DNA from: JASGDC01 sp047605865
GTDB lineage: Bacteria; Actinomycetota; Actinomycetes; Actinomycetales; Micrococcaceae
Reading direction: 5' to 3'
Assembly (NCBI GenBank): GCA_047605865.1
Contig: JASGFC010000041.1
Coordinates: 1-7,838 of the forward strand
Length of the DNA stretch: 7,838 nt
In this document: in pieces, positions 1-6,359 of the stretch
Numbering within the stretch: position 1 is the first letter of the stretch
Layout: the number at the start of each line of letters is the position of its first letter
The notes under the pieces: model-generated
What the model was told of the DNA's origin: nothing
Database searches by the model: none
What the model saw: the letters and a program-made list of their open reading frames with translations, nothing else
Translations under genes and position numbers: made by a program

Positions 1-96
1 AGAGTCACTGGAATTAGAGTCGCTAGAATCACTAGAGTCACTAGTGCTAAAGACAGAAGACCCAGAATCACTAGAGCTTGAACTTGTACTATCAGA
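1..96 (-). repeat. Ser/Asp low-complexity tract 3 (residues 441-472 onward)
   Basis: The tract follows the MDVKYVQP segment and reads mostly Ser and Asp with a short SSVFSTS interruption. It runs off the window edge. In ordinary receptors of this family the chain continues here into the rest of lobe 2, so either a third insert splits the lobe or the receptor fold stops and a stalk begins. Confidence 0.8.
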
Positions 97-1416
97 TGGT
101 TGAACATACTTAACGTCCATTCCCACTGCCTTTAACAAGTCCACTGGCGCAGAATCACTAGCCAGTGCAGTCTGCCCATTGTATTGACCTTTCAGTTCAC
201 TAAGTTTCTTATCTAATTGGTTAACAGAGGATTTAAACTGCTCAGCATTCTTCTTGTACTCAGTAGCATGTTTAGAATCAATATTTGAATACTTCTTAGC
301 AAGGTCATCAGCTAAAGCTGACACAGCATCTAAATCATAACCAGCAAAAGTTGTTGCATCATTAGAATTGCTAAAGTCAGGAGTACTAGTTGAGGTATCA
401 TCATCTGAACTAGTAGAACTTGATGTTGTTGGTGTAGCAGTATCACTATCAGTTGTATCGCTAGCTGAAGCACTAGCACTAGCTGAAGCACTAGCAGCAC
501 CACTACCGTCATCCTTGCTATTAATATCAAGTCCAAAGAGGTTAGAAAGCAACTGGCTTAAGAAACCTTTAGGCTCGCTTGATGTACTTGACGTATCAGT
601 ATCTGCATCACTAGCTGAAGCGCTAGGAGTCGCTGTTACACTACTTTGTGTAGCGCTAGCAGAAGGTGTAGCTGAAACACTGGCAGTATCTGAAGTATCG
701 TCATTGGTTCCCACAAAGTCTGTTGCCTGAAGCACTACTTGCTGTGAATCCGAATTAGAGTCAGAACGAAGATTCATGAAAGTATCATAGTCACCACCGT
801 TTTTGACAACGACCTGAGCATTGTTAATCTTATTTCTATCATCATCACTTGCTGAATAATTCCATGCACTCTGATCTCTACCAGGCAAAATAGTTTGAAC
901 ATCAACGTAGTTGCCACCGATTTTGCTCGCAATATCCGCAAAGAGAGATGTAGAAGCTACAACCTGAATTTTTCCAGAACTATTGCTTGTTGAAGAAGCT
1001 GAAGAGCTTGATGAACTAGAGCTACTATTAGAAGAATTATCAGAAGAACTGCTCGAAGAGTTACTAGAATTATCACTCGAAGAGTTATCAGAACTACTAT
1101 CCGAAGAATTATCAGAGCTATCGCTAGAAGAGTTGCTAGAACTATCGCTATCACTATCTGAATTGTTGTTGCTGGAACTACTATTGTTTCCATTATCGCT
1201 ATCGTTATCAGAACTACTATCCGAAGAGTTGCTAGAACTATCGCTGTTATTTGAGTCGTTATCAGAGTTACTATCTGATGTTGAGAAAGAATCTGAACTC
1301 TGCGTCGAGTTAGAATTTTTTGAATCATCAGCGAAAGCTGGAACAACACCAGCACCGGTAATCAGAGAAACAGCAGTAACTGTTGCACCTGCTTGAATTG
1401 TAAATTTTTGCGACAT
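1..1416 (-). CDS. Secreted Ser/Asp-rich protein with a split ZnuA/TroA-like metal-receptor domain (3' end cut off by window)
   Basis: The frame is open for 472 codons from ATG 1416 to the window edge, so the C-terminus is missing. The start is supported by an AGGAG site 5 bases upstream. Residues 1-29 form a Sec signal peptide ending AFA, with no lipobox Cys. Residues 32-147 are a Ser/Asp/Asn tract. Residues 148-234 match lobe 1 of cluster A-I receptors: a KIQVVAST strand, an IGGNYVDVQTILPG segment, and NAQVVVKNGGDYDTFM, like the usual ADLVV-NG-GYD-WM. Residues 235-352 are a Ser/Thr/Ala/Asp insert where ZnuA proteins carry their His-rich loop. Residues 353-437 resemble the helical backbone plus start of lobe 2 (YDLDAVSALADDLAKKY, then a charged helix, then LLKAVGM). 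A third Ser/Asp tract begins near 441. By my alignment the usual metal His positions are W185 and F357, and the third site (His, or Glu in some relatives) is near A423. The only His is H383 and there is no Cys. The fold is inferred from sequence resemblance; transport of metal is doubtful. Confidence 0.78.
   Translation of the reverse strand, partial: MSQKFTIQAGATVTAVSLITGAGVVPAFADDSKNSNSTQSSDSFSTSDSNSDNDSNNSDSSSNSSDSSSDNDSDNGNNSSSSNNNSDSDSDSSSNSSSDSSDNSSDSSSDNSSSDNSSNSSSSSSDNSSNSSSSSSSSSASSTSNSSGKIQVVASTSLFADIASKIGGNYVDVQTILPGRDQSAWNYSASDDDRNKINNAQVVVKNGGDYDTFMNLRSDSNSDSQQVVLQATDFVGTNDDTSDTASVSATPSASATQSSVTATPSASASDADTDTSSTSSEPKGFLSQLLSNLFGLDINSKDDGSGAASASASASASASDTTDSDTATPTTSSSTSSDDDTSTSTPDFSNSNDATTFAGYDLDAVSALADDLAKKYSNIDSKHATEYKKNAEQFKSSVNQLDKKLSELKGQYNGQTALASDSAPVDLLKAVGMDVKYVQPSDSTSSSSSDSGSSVFSTSDSSDSSDSNSSDS
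361..714 (-). repeat. Ser/Thr/Ala/Asp low-complexity insert 2 (residues 235-352)
   Basis: This insert separates the two receptor-like halves. It differs in flavour from tract 1: more Ala, Thr and Pro (ATPSASASD, SASASASD, TATPTTSS) and less Asn. It contains a single hydrophobic island near residues 281-300 (EPKGFLSQLLSNLFGLDI). In ZnuA-type proteins a flexible His/Asp-rich loop sits at the equivalent place; here there is no His. Confidence 0.85.
461..496 (-). repeat. Perfect 18-base tandem duplication
   Basis: Positions 461-478 and 479-496 are identical and directly adjacent. Each unit encodes six residues of alternating Ser and Ala. The unit length keeps frame, so gain or loss by slippage would change insert length without breaking the gene. 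A diverged relative of the unit is seen near 611-626. Confidence 0.9.
976..1323 (-). repeat. Ser/Asp/Asn low-complexity tract 1 (residues 32-147)
   Basis: By hand count 68 of 116 residues are Ser; most of the rest are Asp or Asn. After K33 there is no Lys or Arg, so the tract is strongly acidic. Ser codons are mixed (TCT, AGT, AGC, TCA, TCG, TCC), which argues for selection on the protein rather than a simple DNA microsatellite. It resembles the SD-repeat stalks of Gram-positive surface proteins and could be O-glycosylated; that role is inference. Confidence 0.9.
1084..1245 (-). repeat. Exact dispersed DNA repeats inside Ser tract 1
   Basis: A 24-base segment at 1084-1107 recurs exactly at 1204-1227, 120 bases (40 codons) away. 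A second, 23-base segment at 1127-1149 recurs exactly at 1223-1245, 96 bases (32 codons) away. Both spacings keep the reading frame. The two repeat families overlap in the right-hand copy, as expected if the tract grew by unequal recombination or internal duplication. Confidence 0.9.
1330..1416 (-). other. Sec signal peptide of the receptor-like protein (residues 1-29)
   Basis: The N-terminus starts MSQKFTIQAGAT, continues with a hydrophobic core of Val, Ala, Ile and Gly, and ends VVPAFA before DDS. Cleavage is predicted after A29 by signal peptidase I. There is no Cys, so it is not a lipoprotein signal, although receptors of this family in Gram-positive bacteria are usually lipid-anchored. 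Any cell attachment would have to lie in the C-terminal part outside the window. Confidence 0.8.
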
Positions 1417-1421
1417 CGCGT

Positions 1422-1426
1422 CTCCT
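1422..1426 (-). promoter_or_regulatory. Ribosome binding site of the receptor-like gene
   Basis: On the minus strand AGGAG lies 5 bases before the ATG at 1416. It is the strongest start signal in this area and fixes the start just before the signal peptide. Confidence 0.85.
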
Positions 1427-1431
1427 CAATA

Positions 1432-1459
1432 TGTAAAACAATTTTGCTAATATTTTACA
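1432..1459 (-). promoter_or_regulatory. Inverted repeat TGTAAAA-N14-TTTTACA, candidate operator
   Basis: Two perfect 7-base arms at 1432-1438 and 1453-1459 flank 14 bases. The repeat sits between the predicted TATAAT box and the ribosome binding site, just after the expected transcription start. The arms are mostly A and T, so an RNA hairpin would be weak; a repressor site is the better guess. I cannot match it to a named Zur, MntR or DtxR box. Confidence 0.5.
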
Positions 1460-1468
1460 AATTTAAGA

Positions 1469-1474
1469 TTATAA
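1469..1474 (-). promoter_or_regulatory. Predicted -10 box (TATAAT) of the receptor-like gene
   Basis: A perfect TATAAT on the minus strand lies about 55 bases before the ATG. The -35 region is poor: TTTGTA or TTTTGT at 16-17 bases spacing. A better TTGTCA at 1502-1507 is 27 bases away, too far for a standard promoter. The gene probably has its own promoter, perhaps one needing an activator. Confidence 0.5.
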
Positions 1475-1479
1475 GAAGC

Positions 1480-1494
1480 TGTAGTGAAACTACA
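1480..1494 (-). promoter_or_regulatory. Short inverted repeat TGTAGT-TTC-ACTACA
   Basis: A 6-base perfect stem with a 3-base loop lies 15 bases after the acetyltransferase stop and inside the -10/-35 spacer of the next promoter. The bases after it (GCTTCTTAT) are not a real T-run, so it is at best a weak terminator. It could equally be an operator half-site pair. Confidence 0.35.
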
Positions 1495-1509
1495 AAATTG
1501 CTGACAATA

Positions 1510-2049
1510 CTAGATAACACTGGCGTAGATATTGGAATCAAAAATGTTATTCTTGACAACTCCTCGCTTTTTCAATGTCCCTTCAAGAACAAAGCCAGCC
1601 TTTTCTGCAACACGATTAGAGCCAATATTCTCTGTTGCTGCATAAAGTTCTACACGGATAAAACCCCACTCATGTGCCTTATCTTTAAGCAAAGTAGCAG
1701 CATCGCTACCAATATTTTTACCACGATGACCTTCAGCAATAAAGTAACCAATTTCTCCACGATAGTCTGCTACTGAAATTCGTAGCAAAGACATTGAGCC
1801 AAGAATATTTTGATCCGTATCGGTAATACAATAATTGATGGCACTCTTTCCATACTCATCATTACTTTGTTTAATATAATCTTGTGCCATCTTAAGTGTG
1901 TAAGGCGTTGGAACTGAAGTGTATCGTGCAATGTCAGGTTCATTGCATATTTGATGCAAAGCTGCTGCATCACTTTCATTCCATGGGCGTAAAATAATCT
2001 TCTCGCCAGTGATGATGTCTTGTTTCTCCGGTATTTTTACGTGTGGCAT
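1510..2049 (-). CDS. GNAT-family N-acetyltransferase (RimJ/RimL-like, Acetyltransf_3 type)
   Basis: The 179-residue protein has the usual length and layout of RimJ/RimL-type acetyltransferases, which move an acetyl group from acetyl-CoA to an amine. The N-terminus has the family opening GEKIILRPWNESDAAAL (residues 15-31). The acetyl-CoA pyrophosphate loop is R109-G-K-N-I-G114, preceded by the GEIGYFIAEGHRG strand. The last motif is N141-x-x-S144 followed by VAEKAGFVLEGTLKKRG. The substrate cannot be told; ribosomal protein N-termini, small molecules and antibiotics are all known in the family. Its ATG directly follows the dnaG stop (TAAATG), so it is probably translated by coupling and is the last gene of the operon. 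There is no signal peptide or membrane segment. Confidence 0.9.
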   Translation of the reverse strand: MPHVKIPEKQDIITGEKIILRPWNESDAAALHQICNEPDIARYTSVPTPYTLKMAQDYIKQSNDEYGKSAINYCITDTDQNILGSMSLLRISVADYRGEIGYFIAEGHRGKNIGSDAATLLKDKAHEWGFIRVELYAATENIGSNRVAEKAGFVLEGTLKKRGVVKNNIFDSNIYASVI

Positions 2050-3915
2050 TTATTCTCCCCGGAGTTTTCTTCTTTGGACTTCGATATCTTGAAGCTCTTG
2101 TTGCAAAACCATAATATCATCAAAACTCGCTGTAGAGCCAAGTCTCTCAAGTCGCATATTTGCTTCATTTTTACTACGATCAAGCTCAAGTTCAGCTAAA
2201 CGTTTCAACAAATCTGTACCGTAAGCTAAAAGTTCAGCATCCGTTCTAGCTGGAATTTGCGCCATAGAAAGCTCACCTACAAGAGACTCTAACACCGAAG
2301 GAACCGAAGAACGTATGCTTGAAACCCACTGTCCAGCAGGTACTTGTGAAAAAATGTTCTCTCGTACAGCCTGAGCAACTTCATTGTATGCTTCAACTTC
2401 AAAGATGCTAGTTAGAAAAAGTTCTTGATTCTCATCAGATTTCAACAACATAGGATACTGGACTGAAATTTCTAAGACTTGACGTTCAATATTTGCCACT
2501 TTATCTCGTGGATCTGGGCGAGTATAACGAGGTTGTTGGGTAGCTGCTTCTTCTTGAACAGTATCTTGAGGCTGCAAAAAAGGCGCCTGTTTACCTCTTC
2601 GAGCTGCTTCCATCTCAGTTACTACTTGATTATCAACCATGCCTAACCACCCAGCTACCTTGCGGACATAATCTGCTTGAATAGTGGGATTTTTGATTTT
2701 ATTAAGAACAGGAGCCAAAGCTTTCAGCGCGTTATATCTCTGCTCAGAAGTCTGAGTGGAATGTTGTTTAAATATAGTATCTAAAACAAACTCAAAAAGT
2801 GGTCTTTTATTTGCGAGCATTTCCCTTAAACCTTGGTCACCTTTTTTGAGCCTTACATCACAAGGATCTAAGCCATCAGGATCAATAGCGACCCAAGTAT
2901 GCGCTTGAAACTCTTCATCCAGGTCAAAAGCTTTCAAGACAGCATTCTGGCCAGCTTCATCTCCATCAAAAGTAAAAATGACTTCAGAAGTATCATCATC
3001 ATTCATTAAACGGCGAATAATCCGAACGTGATCTTTACCAAATGCAGTTCCACAGCTAGCAACAGCATTATCAATACCAGCAGCATGACATGCCATAACA
3101 TCGGTATATCCTTCAACCACAACAACTTTTTTTAATGAAGCAATAGCTTTTTTAGCTTTATCTAAACCGTAAAGTACCTGAGACTTTTTATAAGCAGGTG
3201 TTTCAGAACTGTTAATGTACTTACCGCCTGGATCATCGTCATATAATTTGCGAGCACCAAAGCCTAAAACTTGACCACTTACATCTTTAATGGGCCACAT
3301 CAACCGCCCACGGAAGCGATCATACATTCCTTTATTACCTTCAGAGACCAAAACAGCAGCTTTAATATCTGTATCACTAAAGTCACGATCTCTTAAATGA
3401 GTGAGAAGATTTGTCCAGCCTTGTGGCGCATAGCCAATACCATATTGATGCGCAAAGTCTTTATCAAAACCGCGCTCAATTAAAAATGTACGAGCTGCTT
3501 GCGCTTCTGGAGTTCCTAGTTTCGATTGGAAAAATTCCATTGCAGCTTGATTTACTTTAATGACGCTTTGTCTACTACCTCGATTGATGTCATCTGAGCT
3601 AGATTTACCCTTTTCATATTCAACAGTAACGCCACATTTAGCGGCTAAGTCTTCTACTGCCTCAGTGAAGCTAAGATGGTCTGTTTCCATTAAAAACTTG
3701 AAGACATCGCCACCTTCTCCACAACCAAAGCAATGGTAGTAACCTGTTTGAGGTTTGACTGTAAAAGATGGAGTTTTCTCATCGTGAAAAGGACAAAGCC
3801 CTTTCCATGTACCAATTCCGGCAGTTTTCAGCGTGACTTTTTGCTCAATGATACTTTTAATATCAGTTTTTTGACGAATCTCTTCGACCACGTCACGCTT
3901 AATCATTCCAGCCAT
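2050..3915 (-). CDS. dnaG: DNA primase DnaG
   Basis: This 621-residue protein makes the RNA primers for DNA replication and acts with the DnaB helicase at the fork. The CHC2 zinc ribbon is visible with C41, H44, C62 and C65 (CPFHDEKTPSF and YYHCFGCGEGGD). The RNA polymerase domain follows, with MYDRFRGRLMWPI near residues 198-208 and LYGLDKAKKAI near 248-258. The TOPRIM fold has its acidic residues at E268 (VVVEGYTD) and D317/D319 (FTFDGDEAG). A Gln/Pro-rich linker near 441-470 leads to the C-terminal helical region expected to bind DnaB. All key residues are present and length is normal. The start has no clear Shine-Dalgarno site; a second ATG at codon 4 is possible. It lies 13 bases after dgt, an arrangement known in actinobacteria. 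Confidence 0.97.
   Translation of the reverse strand: MAGMIKRDVVEEIRQKTDIKSIIEQKVTLKTAGIGTWKGLCPFHDEKTPSFTVKPQTGYYHCFGCGEGGDVFKFLMETDHLSFTEAVEDLAAKCGVTVEYEKGKSSSDDINRGSRQSVIKVNQAAMEFFQSKLGTPEAQAARTFLIERGFDKDFAHQYGIGYAPQGWTNLLTHLRDRDFSDTDIKAAVLVSEGNKGMYDRFRGRLMWPIKDVSGQVLGFGARKLYDDDPGGKYINSSETPAYKKSQVLYGLDKAKKAIASLKKVVVVEGYTDVMACHAAGIDNAVASCGTAFGKDHVRIIRRLMNDDDTSEVIFTFDGDEAGQNAVLKAFDLDEEFQAHTWVAIDPDGLDPCDVRLKKGDQGLREMLANKRPLFEFVLDTIFKQHSTQTSEQRYNALKALAPVLNKIKNPTIQADYVRKVAGWLGMVDNQVVTEMEAARRGKQAPFLQPQDTVQEEAATQQPRYTRPDPRDKVANIERQVLEISVQYPMLLKSDENQELFLTSIFEVEAYNEVAQAVRENIFSQVPAGQWVSSIRSSVPSVLESLVGELSMAQIPARTDAELLAYGTDLLKRLAELELDRSKNEANMRLERLGSTASFDDIMVLQQELQDIEVQRRKLRGE
2055..2060 (-). promoter_or_regulatory. 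Ribosome binding site of the acetyltransferase gene, inside dnaG
   Basis: GGGGAG on the minus strand lies in the final codons of dnaG with 5 bases between GGAG and the ATG. It supports the start at 2049, which abuts the dnaG TAA. Confidence 0.8.
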
Positions 3916-3928
3916 ACAAGTTATTCTA

Positions 3929-5182
3929 CTAGCTAGCTATACCAAAGAGCTTCTTGTGTAAATCTAAGGCTGAAATATCAGTCATAGAAGCAACCTGATC
4001 TACAACAACCCTAAGAGCCTGTGCATCAGATTGTGAAGGATGATATTGCTCTTTGAAGCGGCGCTCTAAATATTCAGGTTCCTCACGTAAAGCTGTAACG
4101 AGATCTTTAAGAATCTTACGTTGTTTTTCATAGAGAGGTTTACGATTTTCATTAGACATGACAAAGGTTGCCGTTATGCCTTTCAATAAAGCAATTTCAA
4201 GAATGGTGTGATACGGAACGCTAAGTTGCGCATTGTAACGAACGAGCCCACTATGCCCATATTCATTCAAAGTTTCTGCAAGAGAAGAGTAGACAAAACG
4301 TCCAATAAGCTGACTTGTCATTTCCTTAAGTTGAGCAGCTTCATGCAAAGAAAGACCATCTTGACCGCAACCAACTTCAGCCCAATACGGCAATGATTGC
4401 AAATGGGTTAACACTGTTTCAAGTTGTTCTGTTGAAGCATGTGGCAAATACCATTCTTGCGTATTCTTAAAAACTTCAGCTCTAGTTTTTTCATCATGTA
4501 GCGTTCGCAAATCAGCATGACCTGCAGCAACTGCATCTTCGACATCGTGAACTGAATAAGCAATATCGTCAGATAAGTCCATCACTTGTGCCTCAAGGCA
4601 CGTTTGATGTTCAGGAGCATTTGCCCGCATCCAGCTAAAGATTGGTAGATCATCTTCATAGACACCGAACTTTGTGGTCTGCAAGCCGTGCTTTTGTGGG
4701 GCATCATCTCTTAACCAAGGGTACTTGCAGGAAGCATCCAAGCTAGCTCTTGTAAGATTCAAACCAACAGAGGTGCCATCAGAACTGAAAACTTTTGGTT
4801 CTAGCCTGGAAAGTAGCCTCAAAGTTTGAGCATTACCCTCAAAGCCACCAATATCGGCAGCGATTTCATTCAAAGCTGTTTCCCCATTATGCCCAAAAGG
4901 CGGATGTCCAAGATCATGAGAAAGACAAGCGGCATCAACGATATCTCTATCACAGCCGAGTGCTCCTGCAAGCTCGCGGCCTACTTGCGCTACTTCAAGG
5001 CTGTGAGTTAAACGAGTACGAACAAAATCATCAGTATCAGGAGACACAACTTGCGTTTTTGCTCCTAGTCTACGTAACGCTGAAGAGTGCAAAACACGTG
5101 CACGATCACGCTCAAAATCAGTACGGTGCGTATTTTGGTGAGTTTCTGGTACGATTCGTTCACTATCAAAAGCGGTGTACAT
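3929..5182 (-). CDS. dgt: Deoxyguanosinetriphosphate triphosphohydrolase-like HD protein
   Basis: The 417-residue protein belongs to the HD-domain dNTPases, which cut dNTPs to the nucleoside and triphosphate and so limit dNTP pools. The HD metal site is complete: H60 in RTRLTHSLEVAQVGR, H89-D90 in CLSHDLGHPPFGHNGE, and the distal Asp in MDLSDDIAYSVHDVED (D205 or D206). The N-terminal FERDRARVLHSSALRRLGAKTQV segment (residues 23-45) is typical of the actinobacterial group. Length is normal and no key residue is missing. The start is set by a strong GGGAGG site and lies 2 bases after the dusB stop. Whether dGTP is the true substrate is not shown by sequence; many members act on several dNTPs. 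Placement between dusB and dnaG suggests coordinated expression with replication. Confidence 0.95.
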   Translation of the reverse strand: MYTAFDSERIVPETHQNTHRTDFERDRARVLHSSALRRLGAKTQVVSPDTDDFVRTRLTHSLEVAQVGRELAGALGCDRDIVDAACLSHDLGHPPFGHNGETALNEIAADIGGFEGNAQTLRLLSRLEPKVFSSDGTSVGLNLTRASLDASCKYPWLRDDAPQKHGLQTTKFGVYEDDLPIFSWMRANAPEHQTCLEAQVMDLSDDIAYSVHDVEDAVAAGHADLRTLHDEKTRAEVFKNTQEWYLPHASTEQLETVLTHLQSLPYWAEVGCGQDGLSLHEAAQLKEMTSQLIGRFVYSSLAETLNEYGHSGLVRYNAQLSVPYHTILEIALLKGITATFVMSNENRKPLYEKQRKILKDLVTALREEPEYLERRFKEQYHPSQSDAQALRVVVDQVASMTDISALDLHKKLFGIAS

Positions 5183-5184
5183 TA

Positions 5185-6342
5185 CTACCCTCCCGATGTG
5201 TCATACTCTGCATGTTTAATCATAGCTTGTTGATCTTCATTAAGGTGATGGCTTGTTAGCCACTCATGAGGCAACTTAGTTCTTTTCGCATTTCCTGCAC
5301 GTCCACGTCTACCTTCAGCATCTTTTCCAGGGTATGGAGAATCTAAATCCATCTCATTAAAAATTTCTTTAAGCTGTTGCAACGACTCTACAGAAGCTAA
5401 ACGTTGACGGATATTTCCTCCAACAACATATCCTTTGAAATACCAAGCCATATGCTTACGTAAATCCCTGAGCGCAATGAATTCATCACCAAAATATTCG
5501 GTTAGTAATTCTGCATGTCGCTGCACAGTTTGCGTTACTGTACGCAAACCAGGCTTATTACGCTCATCGCTGCCTTCAAAAGCAGCCTGTAAATCTCCAA
5601 AAAGCCAAGGGCGACCTTGGCAACCACGACCAATAACTACACCATCAATACCAGTTTGCTCAACCATGTCAATAGCATCTTCAGCAGAAAAGATATCGCC
5701 GTTGCCAAGTACTGGAATATCTGGAAGGATTTCACGAAGTTCTGCAATGGCAGACCAGTCTGCTTGACCTGAATAGTACTGGCTTGCGGTGCGTCCGTGT
5801 AATGCAACAGCGGCAACACCTGCGTCCCTAGCAATCTTTCCAGCATCGTGAAAAGTGAGGTGGTCTTCATCAATGCCTTTACGCATCTTAATAGTGAGCG
5901 GGACTTCGCCCTCACTGGCTGCTTTAACTGCACGGTTCACGATATCTTTAAACAATTCAGTCTTCCACGGTAAAGCTGCTCCACCACCTTTTCGTGTGAC
6001 TTTTGGTACCGGACACCCGAAGTTGAGATCTATATGATCTGCTCTATCTTCTTCAACGAGTAATCTGACTGCTGCTTCAACCGTCTTTGGTTCCACACCG
6101 TAGAGTTGCACAGACCTGAATTTTTCATCAGGGTTGTGAGAAATGATACGAAAAGATTCTGGTTTACGTTCAACTAAAGCTCTACTCGTTACCATTTCAG
6201 CAACATACAAACCACCACCGTATTCTTTGCACAGTGTACGGAAAGGTGCATTCGTAATGCCAGCCATGGGGGCTAAAACAACTGGAGTTTCAATAGTGTG
6301 CTGCCCCAGCTGTAAAGGTTTAAGTTTCAGCTGCTGAGCCAT
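5185..6342 (-). CDS. dusB: tRNA-dihydrouridine synthase (DusB-type)
   Basis: The 385-residue flavoenzyme reduces specific uridines in the tRNA D-loop to dihydrouridine using FMN and NAD(P)H. The TIM barrel opens with LAPMAGITNAPFRTLC (residues 23-38). The catalytic Cys is C110 in DLNFGCPVPKVTRKGGG. FMN and substrate contacts are seen at LHGRTASQYYSG (181-192), LGNGDI (212-217) and GVVIGRGCQGRPWLF (234-248). The C-terminus from about residue 335 (SPYPGKDAEGRRGRAG onward) is a basic extension longer than in E. coli DusB, which I recall as usual in actinobacterial members. The start has only a weak AGG site, and the gene begins 17 bases after glyS, so coupling to glyS is likely. DusB rather than another Dus type is inferred from overall resemblance. 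Confidence 0.94.
   Translation of the reverse strand: MAQQLKLKPLQLGQHTIETPVVLAPMAGITNAPFRTLCKEYGGGLYVAEMVTSRALVERKPESFRIISHNPDEKFRSVQLYGVEPKTVEAAVRLLVEEDRADHIDLNFGCPVPKVTRKGGGAALPWKTELFKDIVNRAVKAASEGEVPLTIKMRKGIDEDHLTFHDAGKIARDAGVAAVALHGRTASQYYSGQADWSAIAELREILPDIPVLGNGDIFSAEDAIDMVEQTGIDGVVIGRGCQGRPWLFGDLQAAFEGSDERNKPGLRTVTQTVQRHAELLTEYFGDEFIALRDLRKHMAWYFKGYVVGGNIRQRLASVESLQQLKEIFNEMDLDSPYPGKDAEGRRGRAGNAKRTKLPHEWLTSHHLNEDQQAMIKHAEYDTSGG
5189..5194 (-). promoter_or_regulatory. Ribosome binding site of dgt, inside the dusB 3' end
   Basis: GGGAGG on the minus strand, 6 bases before the ATG at 5182, sits in the last dusB codons. It fixes the dgt start and indicates that dgt is translated in its own right despite the 2-base gap. 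Confidence 0.85.
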
Positions 6343-6359
6343 TACTTTTGAACCTATTC

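Noticed and set aside
368..730. Plus-strand open frame of 120 residues rich in Val, Leu, Ala and Ser
   Set aside because: It is opposite the middle Ser/Ala insert, lacks start signals and follows the repeat pattern of the minus-strand gene.
976..1323. CRISPR-like array or minisatellite in the repetitive left region
   Set aside because: Repeat units are irregular, keep the reading frame and encode Ser/Asp residues with mixed codons. There are no regular spacers.
983..1396. Plus-strand open frame coding a Glu/Leu-rich 137-residue protein
   Set aside because: It is the mirror image of the Ser/Asp codon tract on the other strand (AGT, TCT and GAT read backwards as ACT, AGA and ATC in shifted frames). 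It has no ribosome binding site, and its composition is fully explained by the minus-strand gene.
1480..1494. Rho-independent terminator after the acetyltransferase gene
   Set aside because: The stem is short, is not GC-rich and has no following T-run, so it is listed only as an inverted repeat.
4795..5259. Plus-strand open frame of 154 residues across dgt and the dusB end
   Set aside because: It is antisense to well-conserved coding sequence, with no family resemblance or ribosome binding site.
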